Origin: Dechloromonas sp. CZR5
GTDB taxonomy: Bacteria > Pseudomonadota > Gammaproteobacteria > Burkholderiales > Rhodocyclaceae
Direction of reading: 5' to 3'
Length of the DNA stretch: 64,000 nucleotides
Assembly: GCF_008711155.1 (NCBI RefSeq)
Contig: NZ_VUYQ01000001.1
Coordinates: forward strand, 979,106-1,043,105
The notes under the pieces were generated by a model. The model did not search any database. It saw only the letters and a list, made by a program, of their open reading frames with translations, and had not been told where the DNA came from. The translations under genes were made by a program, and so were the position numbers. Below, piece by piece: positions 9,019 to 17,425 of this stretch. How positions within the stretch are numbered: position 1 is the stretch's first letter; every line of letters begins with the position of its first letter.

Positions 9019-9070
9019 TTATTCGGCACAAGGCGCTGCGAAAAAGTTGGCAGCACCGAGTGCCGAATAA
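9019..9070. repeat. Large nested inverted repeat (hairpin/cruciform) upstream of a small gene
   Basis: TTATTCGGCAC (9019-9029) and GTGCCGAATAA (9060-9070) are perfect 11-bp inverted repeats. Inside them GCTGC (9035-9039) and GCAGC (9050-9054) pair around a 10-nt loop. The element ends 24 bp before the ATG of the small gene at 9095 and has no downstream T-run. It could be an RNA leader structure, a protein-binding site or a mobile-element remnant. Confidence 0.6.
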
Positions 9071-9094
9071 ATCGACCTCTCAAGGAGAAACAAA

Positions 9095-9213
9095 ATGCAA
9101 ATTACCAAGACCCTGATCGCCCTGACCGTTGCCCCGGCTTCGCTTCCGCTTCTTTTGCCCAGGGCGTCGCCACCCCGGCCCCGGCAACCGCTGTAGCACC
9201 GGCCGGCAAATAA
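9095..9213 (+). pseudogene. Frameshifted gene for a small secreted peptide
   Basis: AAGGAGAAACAAA precedes an ATG that reads MQITKTLIALTVA, a typical signal-peptide start, but this frame then becomes a Pro/Arg-rich run ending at the TAG at 9194. Shifting frame near 9134 restores GFASASFAQGVATPAP...VAPAGK with a TAA at 9211-9213. A single missing base in the run of four C at 9132-9135 would explain it. The intact product would be an about 39-residue exported Ala/Pro-rich peptide. Either a recent pseudogene or a sequencing error. The 258 bp that follow (9214-9471) hold a GC hairpin near 9228-9250 and an AT-rich stretch but no gene I can support. Confidence 0.5.
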
Positions 9214-9471
9214 ACCAGCCCGAAAAGACAAAACCCCCGGCCTCCAAAACCAGGGGGCCTATTTGGGGCGATAGTTTTCCGAGTCGGGCTTGGCGGCATT
9301 CAATCCAGGGAAGTCACACTATTCAATGCCAGTTTATTGGCATCAAATGGTCATGAACTGAATTGGAATTGTTTGCATATATCATCTATATTCATCTCAG
9401 CAGGGAAGGATGCCGTTTGCGGTAGGTCAGTTCGCTATATCCCATTCCATCGGGTATTCGTGGGGGATTCC

Positions 9472-10809
9472 ATGGAAATCGAACGTCGTCGCATTAATGG
9501 ATTGTCATTGCATTTTCCGGTGGGGGCACTTTTGGTATTGATGAGCCTTTCATCATGCACGGTCGTCAACCCGGTCCCATCACAAGAGGATGATTCGTTC
9601 TTCAGAAAAACTGCTGACTCCACCAAAACTGAAAGCGGCAAGTCCGCGCAGGACTGTTGTTGCAAGGCGAGCTATGCTGACCACTTGGGGGAAGAGATAG
9701 AAGCGGCCGATAAGCGACGGCGCGATTGGCTGGAGAAAGGAACCGAGCGTTTAAGGACATCGACCGCCTATAACGCCTTGCTTGTACCGCTGTCGGTATT
9801 TGTTGCGGCAAGAAGCATTGCCGATCCATCGGCTTCTCTGGTTCGGGATGCGTCAGCGATTGCGTTGGGGACATATGGCTTGCTGAGCTCAGGTGTTCCC
9901 GAGCGTGACAAGCTCTATCTTGAGGCGGCACGGCAGGCATCCTGTGCAATTTCGCTGTCAGCCGTGGATCTGTACGAAAAAGAACGAATAGAACGTGTTT
10001 CTAGAACGCGGGCATGCGACACAGGCTTGGTCTGTTCGGGTGTCGGTGGTGACGAACAAAGTACTCGGTCATGCTGCAAAGCGGGGGAAGCATCGACGGA
10101 CAACGCCGAGGTCTCGCTCGAGAATCGGATCGCCTGCTTAGAGGGCAGCATCAAGGAGTTTACCCAGACGCGTGACGACTTATTGTCGAAAATGCCAGTC
10201 GGTAGCAGCGGGTCTGATACTTCGATTTCATTAAGCATCGGAGCGCGATTGCGGGAAGTCGGGGTGTTGCCGGGTAGTGCTGGCAGCGGCAATCGACGAC
10301 AGAACTTCCTTGATCGTAGTCAGGCAAAAATTGATGATGCCGGAGCAAAACTGCTCCAACTCCGCTCACTGCGCAGCGAAATCCGCTACTCAGGCCAGCG
10401 ATTGCGGAATCGTATTGGTTACATTAATCAACGCCTGATCGTTGCTCTTAACGATCGAACGCCAACGCTAACTGCTCCGAGCCAATTGGGTGCTGTGCGC
10501 AACGAGTTGGCCAATCTGGTGAATGCGCTTGAAAAGAAGAATGCCGAGAATGGTGCTACTGGCCAGTCGAAAAGAGGTGAGCGAAAAGGCTATGCTCAGG
10601 AGCATGTTTCAGCGCTTTCCAGCGACAAGGGGTTACTCTCCAAGTCGAGGGCTCTGGATAGTGCCTTGGTCAGTGCTCAGGATTGGCTGAGCGCCCATGA
10701 AACCCGAAAAAGGGAAATCTTGGCGGAGGTGAGCCGTGGCGGGTGTTCCGAAGAGTTGTTTGGTGAATTGTCTCCACTAACCATAAGAAGTACCGAGGTT
10801 AGAAAATGA
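9472..10809 (+). CDS. Putative lipoprotein, first gene of the protease/hydrolase operon
   Basis: 445 aa from the ATG at 9472, chosen because it gives a lipoprotein signal: MEIERRRING, a hydrophobic core and the lipobox LSSC with Cys29. An upstream in-frame start at 9337 would bury this signal. Two Cys clusters follow (DCCCKASY and SCCKAG), then a weakly hydrophobic segment (LLVPLSVFVAARSI) and a long helical, probably coiled-coil second half (LENRIACLEGSIKEFTQTRD, NRIGYINQRLIVALND, LVNALEKKNAE). I recognise no family. The stop overlaps the next gene's start (ATGA), so the two are coupled. Base composition is clearly more AT-rich than the flanking core genes. Likely periplasm-facing and membrane-anchored. 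Confidence 0.7.
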   Translation: MEIERRRINGLSLHFPVGALLVLMSLSSCTVVNPVPSQEDDSFFRKTADSTKTESGKSAQDCCCKASYADHLGEEIEAADKRRRDWLEKGTERLRTSTAYNALLVPLSVFVAARSIADPSASLVRDASAIALGTYGLLSSGVPERDKLYLEAARQASCAISLSAVDLYEKERIERVSRTRACDTGLVCSGVGGDEQSTRSCCKAGEASTDNAEVSLENRIACLEGSIKEFTQTRDDLLSKMPVGSSGSDTSISLSIGARLREVGVLPGSAGSGNRRQNFLDRSQAKIDDAGAKLLQLRSLRSEIRYSGQRLRNRIGYINQRLIVALNDRTPTLTAPSQLGAVRNELANLVNALEKKNAENGATGQSKRGERKGYAQEHVSALSSDKGLLSKSRALDSALVSAQDWLSAHETRKREILAEVSRGGCSEELFGELSPLTIRSTEVRK

Positions 10810-12248
10810 GATGGCAGCAATGGGCGATATTGAACAGGGCCTTTGAGCGCCTGGGAAGGGGCATCGCTCGTTCCGGGCCGAGTTTGGAAGATGACTGGAT
10901 TTCCGGTGAGGCATTGGATGCCATATTCATTGACTTGCCAGGTGCAGGGCAAGGGGCGGATTGTTGGGCATGTCATGTGGCAGTTGCAGAAAATATCCCC
11001 ATTGCCAGTTTGCCCGATTATTGGTGTTTTGACCCGCAATTGCCTCCCGTTCGATTAAGGAAAGGCCGTGCTCCCCACGCTGTCGCGCAGTCTACCGTGA
11101 GGGTTCAGCGATTGAGCGGGGAGGGCGAACAGGGGACAGCAACCTGTCTGGTGCGGGACAAGTTGAATGCCAACCGAAACTATGTCATTACATGCGCTCA
11201 TGTTGCGGCGCCGGACAAGCAATCGGCGTACCGAGATGAGTTTGCCCTTTCATTTAGCGGAAAGTCTTTCTCTGCTTACCTGTGTGAATGGGCACCGGTT
11301 CTTGGCGGAAAGGAAGATTCGATTGCCCCGATTGACGCGGCGCTTCTCGAACTCGATGCATCGGCCCTGAGCGAGTTGAGAGTACAGCTGTCGGCGCAGG
11401 ACATGCCAGCCGGGGTTGATTCGGAGTGTGCATTCAACAAGAGCGTTGTGCTGCACAGCTTGCGGGGAGAGATCGCGGGTGCGCTCCGAAACAGATGGTC
11501 AGGCAAGGTTTTCCTTGCCGACGGTGACAAATTCCCCGATTACTTCTTGCGTGATGCCATTGGCTATCTTGCCTCCGATCAAACACTGCCGGGCGATAGC
11601 GGGGCTGCAATCTGGACAGCGGATCAGCGCTTGCTCGGGATGCATGTTGCGGCTATCGAATCGGGAGAGGCTTGGGGAGCCAATGCCGTGATGGGCCCCA
11701 TTTCTCCCGTGCTCGACTGGTATAACGTCAAGCCTTATACGCGCTTCGATCCCGCGACTATTACCGAAGCCGATCGGCCTCTTGCCTCGTTGCGCCTTTC
11801 TAATCCTCCCGCTGGCTCAGGTATTTCACAGCAAATCGACTACGCCACGGAACTCGGTGTTCTGGCAAAAACGATTTGGGGGGAGGCACGCAATCAAGGA
11901 CGAAAAGGCATGGAGGCCGTTGCCTGCGTGATGGCCAATCGCAAAAATGCCCGTCGTGGCAATTGCGATACTTTTTTTTCTGTGTGCCGTGCCTACCGCC
12001 AGTTTTCCTGCTGGAACGAAGGCGATCCTAACCGCCGCAAGCTTGATTTGATCGAGTCGGCACCGGATGCGGAATACCGGCTGGCAATGGAAATCGCGGC
12101 CGATGTACTGGCCGGCAGGCAACAGGATTTTACCTTTGGCGCCCAATACTACCTTACGCGTGCTGCCAGTCGGACAACCGATTGGGCGCGGGGGCATACA
12201 CCGTGTTTTGAGTGGGGCGATCACCTGTTCTATAACGACGTCAGATGA
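10806..12248 (+). CDS. Trypsin-like serine protease fused to a SleB-type cell-wall hydrolase
   Basis: 480 aa. Residues about 95-300 look like a trypsin-fold protease: catalytic His132 in VITCAHVAAP, Asp177 in IAPIDAALLEL and Ser265 in LPGDSGAAIW. Residues about 345-480 match the SleB/Hydrolase_2 type that cuts peptidoglycan glycan strands: KTIWGEARNQGRKGMEAVA with the expected catalytic Glu360, VMANRK, RQFSCWN and WARGH...WGDHLFYN. No signal peptide or membrane segment is evident, so the route to its substrate is unclear. It overlaps the lipoprotein gene by 4 bp and precedes the membrane-peptidase gene by 13 bp. This domain pair is unusual; proteolytic activation or release of the hydrolase is one possible reading. 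Confidence 0.8.
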   Translation: MRWQQWAILNRAFERLGRGIARSGPSLEDDWISGEALDAIFIDLPGAGQGADCWACHVAVAENIPIASLPDYWCFDPQLPPVRLRKGRAPHAVAQSTVRVQRLSGEGEQGTATCLVRDKLNANRNYVITCAHVAAPDKQSAYRDEFALSFSGKSFSAYLCEWAPVLGGKEDSIAPIDAALLELDASALSELRVQLSAQDMPAGVDSECAFNKSVVLHSLRGEIAGALRNRWSGKVFLADGDKFPDYFLRDAIGYLASDQTLPGDSGAAIWTADQRLLGMHVAAIESGEAWGANAVMGPISPVLDWYNVKPYTRFDPATITEADRPLASLRLSNPPAGSGISQQIDYATELGVLAKTIWGEARNQGRKGMEAVACVMANRKNARRGNCDTFFSVCRAYRQFSCWNEGDPNRRKLDLIESAPDAEYRLAMEIAADVLAGRQQDFTFGAQYYLTRAASRTTDWARGHTPCFEWGDHLFYNDVR

Positions 12249-12261
12249 ATAGGAGCCAAGC

Positions 12262-15096
12262 ATGAGCATGACACTGATTGAAGTCGCGATTGCCATGGCC
12301 CTCATCTACATGGTGGCCTCAATCCTTGTTACCACCTTCCAGGAGTACTTGTTCGGTAATCTGATCCGGACCAGGGTTTCGGTGTTGCACGACTTGTTGC
12401 TTGAGGCCTGTGGCAGAAACGTGATGCTCAAGGAGGGGGTGTTGAAAAATTCTTTGGTCTTCGCGCTGTCCAATGGGGACAAAGAAGCGGAAAGTAAGTT
12501 TCCGCGCAGCACCGGGCCAACCGAAATTCCTCCCGATATATTCGCCAAGGCCTATTTGATGGCGTTGAACGTGAAATATCCTGGGACGCACCCCAGTGAG
12601 CAATACCTCCCGTCGGCATTTGTCGATGCGCTCGCCGCGCAGCCCGCAGGGATCGACGCGCGTAACGTGCAAACACTCAAAGGATTGCTGCCAGGTACCG
12701 AGGGCGACTGGGGGGCGTTCGAACTAGCCATTGCCGATTGGTTCGCCAAGATCGGTGATCGATCCAAGGGATGGTTCAAGCGCCGAACGAGTTGGTGGAC
12801 CTTGTTCATCGCGTCGGTGGTGGTGCTGCTGCTGAATCTGGATGCCTACAACATGCTCAACCGTCTCCTCGGGGACCCGGCGTTACGCGCGGCTCTTGCG
12901 GATGTCGGAGAATTGGCTTTCATTCAACGAGAATCGGATGCCGGACGGAGCGTCGACAGTAGTTTGACAAAAAGCCTGCCACCCGAAGGAAAGGTTTCAG
13001 CGGCGCTGACCGACGCTTACACCCGCTTGTATGCCGCGTTCAAGCAGGATAAGGAAATTGCGCAGTTGCAATACAAGCTTTCCGATGTCAGGCGCTATTG
13101 CGTTATAGATGGCTATACCGACGAGGCCAGCCTGGGTTTCAAGCCACCGCCCAACAAGAGTTCGGCGAGCAGGGCTTGTGCAGGTGGAAGTCCGTGTCAG
13201 AAGGATCAACTGGAGCAGTATTCTCAGAAGCTTTCCGATCCGCCCAGCTGGTTGACGATCATTCCGTATGCGATCATGCCAGCTATAGACAAGGCGTCGG
13301 TCGGTCTAACTAACCATAAGGTTTGCAAATACGACAACCAGAAGCAGGCAGTTTGCGAGGCGAGCGTACAGCCGGTAACTACGCAGGCGACACTGGAGCA
13401 GGTATACGGTTGCGTCAGCCACATTTCTGCGTGGGTTCGGGCATCCATGACTTCCAGTCGAGACCCCGCTGTGCAAGCTGCCATGCGCGAGGCGGCGGTG
13501 AAACTGGAGGAGTCCAAAACCGGTTTGGCGCAGCTCATTCAACTACATCAGCCCAAGAGTTTCACACGTCTATTCCGCGATCACCCGGAAGCGTTTTCCG
13601 AATGTCGAGAGCGCGCCAACTCGCTGGAGGACATCTCGCGATGCATGGGAAACGATGCATTGCAATACACCGCTCTGCCCTTCGGTCATCATCAGGGTAA
13701 TTGGAGCGCCCAGTTCTGCAAGGTCAAGGTCGCATCTCCGGATGCTGCCTTGGACGGCAGTTTGGAAGCCGGAATCTGGCCCTGTAATCACCGGGTCGCG
13801 CGGCATGTCGGCATGGGCCTGCCGGCGATGGCTTTGCAATACAAGCCGATACCCGAAATATTCTTGTCGGTTGTCGTTGGAGGGGCGATTAGCGTGTTGC
13901 TGATCAGTCTTGGGGCTCCATTCTGGTTTGATGTGCTGGGTCGATTTGTTCGCTTGCGTGCCGCCGGCCGTATTCGTGACGACGAAATAAGCGCGGCCAA
14001 GGGTGGCGGTACTCTTCCCCTACCTGAGATCGCGCGGCGATCAGGTAGCAGTGGCACGCTTTCCAGTCCCGCTGTGAACGGCGTTGGCGGCGTTTCGCCA
14101 ACGGCGCTCAATGCCTTCGAGGCCAGTTTGACCGGGCGCGAAGTCATGGCGCTCAAACAGCGGGTTGGAGCGCTGACGAACCCGGCGGCAATCATTGATG
14201 GCGAAACGCGGGCGGGGGTGGCCAAGTGGCTTAGTGAGCATGGGCGCCCAGCTGACGAGGCGCTGAGCTACGTGCTGTACAACGATATTGTCGGCCGTCC
14301 CCCGATTTCTGCCGGTGCGGTCAATGGCGCGGTTGCCACCCGTCCGCAACTGGGGCATGGCTATTTTCTGCTTTCGGGCCTGGCGAACAACTTGATGGCG
14401 GCAACCTCCTTCACGGGGCGTGTGCCACCCAATGAGACGAAATTCACCGACGATCTGCGGGCGTTGAGTGTGTTGTATCGCTACAAAGCAGATAGAGGTG
14501 CTAACCCAGGTGCGAAAGTGATCGATTTGCCCACGGTGATCGCGGCAACGAACAATCCGGCAAGTCTCGATGAAATGGACGAGAGAACGGTTGCTGCGGT
14601 GCTCCAGGGAGGAACAGCCTACCCCAGGACGACTGCGGCACCCTGGATGGACTGGGCATTTGGCGAACTCGGGCAATGCGAGCGTGGCGGGACGACGCGT
14701 GAGAGCAGCAATCCGCGGATTTGTGAATACCTTGACGTTGCCGCAGCGAAGCTCGGGGGGCAAGGTGACACGACGGCCTGGTGCGGCGCTTTCGTGGCTT
14801 GGGTGATGAACAATTACAGCGATGAATACCACAGGTCTAGCCGGACCCCGAGCGGCTGGCCGTCTCCGCAACCGTTGCCGAAAACGCCGGAGGGAGCAAA
14901 GAACTGGGCGGGCTGGGGAGCTAAAGACACGCGGTCTTCTCCGAAGTTGGGCGACATTGTCGTCCTGAAGTCCTCGCATGTCGGATTCTTTGTCGAGCAG
15001 GACGCCAGTTATGTCACCCTGCTTGGCGGTAATCAGGGAGATCGGGTCCGCCTGAGCCGCTTCCCAATGGGGGACGTTGAAGCTATACGGAGATAG
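12262..15096 (+). CDS. Multi-pass membrane protein with C-terminal CHAP/NlpC-like peptidase domain
   Basis: 944 aa, with RBS AGGAG 6 bp before the ATG. Membrane segments lie near residues 5-25, about 175-195 (after DRSKGWFKRR) and about 530-555 (before SLGAPFWFDVLGRFVRLR). These signatures match a widespread uncharacterised membrane family I know by its GAPFWFD motif. The last about 150 residues form a separate papain-like domain of the TIGR02594/CHAP type, with Cys841 in AWCGAFVAWVM, His906 in KSSHVGFFVE and Asn924 in LLGGNQGD. Such domains cut peptidoglycan peptides. The middle loop (about 200-530) is Cys-containing and unrecognised. Third gene of the operon. Confidence 0.8.
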   Translation: MSMTLIEVAIAMALIYMVASILVTTFQEYLFGNLIRTRVSVLHDLLLEACGRNVMLKEGVLKNSLVFALSNGDKEAESKFPRSTGPTEIPPDIFAKAYLMALNVKYPGTHPSEQYLPSAFVDALAAQPAGIDARNVQTLKGLLPGTEGDWGAFELAIADWFAKIGDRSKGWFKRRTSWWTLFIASVVVLLLNLDAYNMLNRLLGDPALRAALADVGELAFIQRESDAGRSVDSSLTKSLPPEGKVSAALTDAYTRLYAAFKQDKEIAQLQYKLSDVRRYCVIDGYTDEASLGFKPPPNKSSASRACAGGSPCQKDQLEQYSQKLSDPPSWLTIIPYAIMPAIDKASVGLTNHKVCKYDNQKQAVCEASVQPVTTQATLEQVYGCVSHISAWVRASMTSSRDPAVQAAMREAAVKLEESKTGLAQLIQLHQPKSFTRLFRDHPEAFSECRERANSLEDISRCMGNDALQYTALPFGHHQGNWSAQFCKVKVASPDAALDGSLEAGIWPCNHRVARHVGMGLPAMALQYKPIPEIFLSVVVGGAISVLLISLGAPFWFDVLGRFVRLRAAGRIRDDEISAAKGGGTLPLPEIARRSGSSGTLSSPAVNGVGGVSPTALNAFEASLTGREVMALKQRVGALTNPAAIIDGETRAGVAKWLSEHGRPADEALSYVLYNDIVGRPPISAGAVNGAVATRPQLGHGYFLLSGLANNLMAATSFTGRVPPNETKFTDDLRALSVLYRYKADRGANPGAKVIDLPTVIAATNNPASLDEMDERTVAAVLQGGTAYPRTTAAPWMDWAFGELGQCERGGTTRESSNPRICEYLDVAAAKLGGQGDTTAWCGAFVAWVMNNYSDEYHRSSRTPSGWPSPQPLPKTPEGAKNWAGWGAKDTRSSPKLGDIVVLKSSHVGFFVEQDASYVTLLGGNQGDRVRLSRFPMGDVEAIRR

Positions 15097-15128
15097 CGGG
15101 CCGCTTTGGGGTTTTCGATGTCCCTGTT

Positions 15129-16052
15129 TTATCGACTTCTGGCCCACTTCGACCGGTCCCCCGCGCTCAGGAAGCTCCAGGCGACGATCCGGCTCTGTTT
15201 CTGGCCCTGGGCCATGTCGATGATGCGGACGTCCACGACGCGGGCCTTCTTGAGCACGGCCTGAATCGGGGTGAGATTGTCCGCCTTGGAGAGCAGCGTG
15301 GTGAACCACAGTGCGCGCTTGGGAATCTGCGTGCTCTGTTCGATCATGGTCTTGACGAAACCGCGCTCGCCGCCGTTGCACCACAGTTCGGTGCCGCCGC
15401 CGCCGAAATTGAGGCGGGCCTGCGTGGAGCCCTTGCTGGCACCGGGTTTGCCGAGGTTGTTCCATTTGCGCTGACTGACGGCCAGCACCTCGTCGGGCGA
15501 GGCGTGGAAGGGCGGGTTGCACATCGTGAAGTCGAAGTTCTCGCCGCTGCGCAGCAGGCCGGTGAAAATGTTGTCCCATACCGGCTGGTGGCGCAGTTCG
15601 ACGTCGGTGGCGATCTCGGGGTTCTTGGCGAGAATGGCGCTGGCGTTGGCCAGCGCCGCCTCGTCGATGTCGGTGCCGAGGAAGGACCAGCCGTAGGCGG
15701 CGTGGCCGATCAGCGGGTAGACCAGGTTGGCGCCGGTGCCGATGTCCAGTCCGCGCACGCCGGGGCCGGTGGGGATGGCATTGCCGTCGGCGAGCAGGTC
15801 GGCCAGTGCGTGGATGTAGTCGGCGCGGCCGGGAATCGGCGGGCAGAGGTAGCCGGCCGGGATGTCCCAGCCCTTGACGCCGTAATGGTGCATGAGCAGT
15901 GCCCGGTTGAGCGCCTTGACGGCGGCCGGGTTGGCGAAATCGATGCTCGGCGTGCCGGCGGGTGTCGTCTTGATGTGCTTGGCCAGCGCGGCCGACGTGG
16001 CGGTCAGTACAGCCAGGTCGTAGCCATCGGCATTTTCGTTGCGGGGGTGCAT
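15129..16052 (-). CDS. rlmF: 23S rRNA (adenine(1618)-N6)-methyltransferase
   Basis: 307 aa from MHPRNENADGYD, the conserved family start; a longer reading begins at 16088 but adds nothing conserved. SAM-binding motif I is GLDIGTGANLVYP (about 101-113) and the N6-adenine methyltransferase motif NPPF is at about 179-182, followed by LNFGGGGTELWCNGGE. The enzyme methylates A1618 of 23S rRNA. Convergent with the preceding operon, with no clear terminator between them. Confidence 0.93.
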   Translation of the reverse strand: MHPRNENADGYDLAVLTATSAALAKHIKTTPAGTPSIDFANPAAVKALNRALLMHHYGVKGWDIPAGYLCPPIPGRADYIHALADLLADGNAIPTGPGVRGLDIGTGANLVYPLIGHAAYGWSFLGTDIDEAALANASAILAKNPEIATDVELRHQPVWDNIFTGLLRSGENFDFTMCNPPFHASPDEVLAVSQRKWNNLGKPGASKGSTQARLNFGGGGTELWCNGGERGFVKTMIEQSTQIPKRALWFTTLLSKADNLTPIQAVLKKARVVDVRIIDMAQGQKQSRIVAWSFLSAGDRSKWARSR

Positions 16053-16098
16053 GGCGGTGTTCCTTGAAACGGGCCGCCATTGTCCCACGCCGCGGCGA

Positions 16099-17259
16099 TC
16101 AATGCTCCCGGCCGTCGATGCGGGCTTGCATCAGGATGGGGATGTAGCGCCAGGCGAGTATGCCGAAAGCGACGAGCCAGCAGCTTGCCGACGCGTGGAT
16201 GATGCCGATGTAGGCCCCGGGTACGAACTGCGGCACGGCGACGCGGACGATGAGCGCCAGGATCATGATATACAGCACGGCGCGGTCGAGCCCGTCGAAG
16301 ACGACCTTGCGGCCGGTGTGCCCTTTCGAGATGCGGATGATCATGGCTGGGATGACGCAGCCCATGGCGCCGAAAGTGAAGAGGTGTACCGAGACCGAGC
16401 CGATCCACACGAAGTTCATGGCGTGGCCCAGGGCTTCGACCAGCAGCTGGCCGACGATGGCCAAGTAGCCAATGTACATGATCCCGATGTCGATGCGCTT
16501 GAAGGCGAGATGCGGCTTCCAGAAAACGAAGCGGATGGCGAGCAGAACGGCCAGCGCCAGCGACAGGCCGGCGGTCAGCGGGCGGGGCAGGAAGGGTTCG
16601 AGAACCAGGAGCAGGCCGAGCAGCTTGATCGGCATGTCGAGTTTGGGTTGGCGCAGAATCTGGATCTGGAAGACTGCTTTCATGAATCCCGTCAGGGTGC
16701 GTTCGAGCATGACCAGGAAGGCCATGCGGAACAGCGCGATGCTCATTCCATAGCCGGCCGGAAAGTCGTTGCCGTAGAGCATCAGGTATTTGGCCACCAG
16801 GAAGGCCGGCAGCATGACCATGAAGAAAGCGTTGTCGCGGTAGCTGTCCTGGCTGCGATAACGGATCAGCGTCCACACCAGCATGGCGGCGATGCTGCCG
16901 AGAAAGGCGTTGTTGGCGAGCATGGCGACCGGCAACGGCCATTGGCCGCCGAAGCTCATGGCCAGCCGCTCGACGATCCAGGCTGTGGCGAGCAGCATCA
17001 GGGCCGGTCCGTGATAGCCGCGGATGTTGACCCAGTTCTTGGTCGAGGTGAGCAGGAAGCCCCCCAGTACCGCCCAGCCGAAGCCGAAGAACATCTCATG
17101 GGCATGCCATTGAACCGACGTGAACGGCGCGTTCGGGGCCGGCAGGCTGCCGCTGAACATCAGCGCCCAGGCGATGGGGAAGAGCATGCCGGCAAGGCAG
17201 GCGAGGGCGAAGAAGGGGCGGAAGCCGACGAGCCATAGCGGGTGGGTACGTGAAAACAT
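16099..17259 (-). CDS. nnrS: NnrS family heme/copper membrane protein
   Basis: 386 aa, about 12 hydrophobic segments. The opening RTHPLWLVGFRPFF and the conserved WHAHEMFFGFGWAVLGGFLLT plus NWVNIRGYHGP and SVSVHLFTFGAMG identify NnrS. In denitrifiers this inner-membrane protein protects against nitric oxide stress and is controlled by NO-responsive regulators. No FNR/NnrR-type palindrome is clearly visible in the 166-bp gap to the divergent gene at 17426. Confidence 0.92.
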   Translation of the reverse strand: MFSRTHPLWLVGFRPFFALACLAGMLFPIAWALMFSGSLPAPNAPFTSVQWHAHEMFFGFGWAVLGGFLLTSTKNWVNIRGYHGPALMLLATAWIVERLAMSFGGQWPLPVAMLANNAFLGSIAAMLVWTLIRYRSQDSYRDNAFFMVMLPAFLVAKYLMLYGNDFPAGYGMSIALFRMAFLVMLERTLTGFMKAVFQIQILRQPKLDMPIKLLGLLLVLEPFLPRPLTAGLSLALAVLLAIRFVFWKPHLAFKRIDIGIMYIGYLAIVGQLLVEALGHAMNFVWIGSVSVHLFTFGAMGCVIPAMIIRISKGHTGRKVVFDGLDRAVLYIMILALIVRVAVPQFVPGAYIGIIHASASCWLVAFGILAWRYIPILMQARIDGREH

Positions 17260-17425
17260 GATGAACCGGAGGAGAAAAGTACGATCGAAGTGGCAAGTTT
17301 AACGACAGTCGCGAGTCGCAAACTTGATTTATACCGGGCTGGTCACGCATCGTTTCCCACAATGGCGTAAAATCCCATCCTTGGCCGATGGGTGAGGGGT
17401 TGTTCGGCTGATTTCCATAAGGACA

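Noticed and set aside
9228..9256. GC-rich hairpin as a terminator after the small gene
   Set aside because: CCCCCGG can pair with CC(A)GGGGG but no T-run follows, so termination is not supported.
14041..16080. 679-codon minus-strand frame
   Set aside because: Spans the CHAP-domain gene and rlmF in the wrong frame; Arg/Pro/His-rich product typical of shadows.
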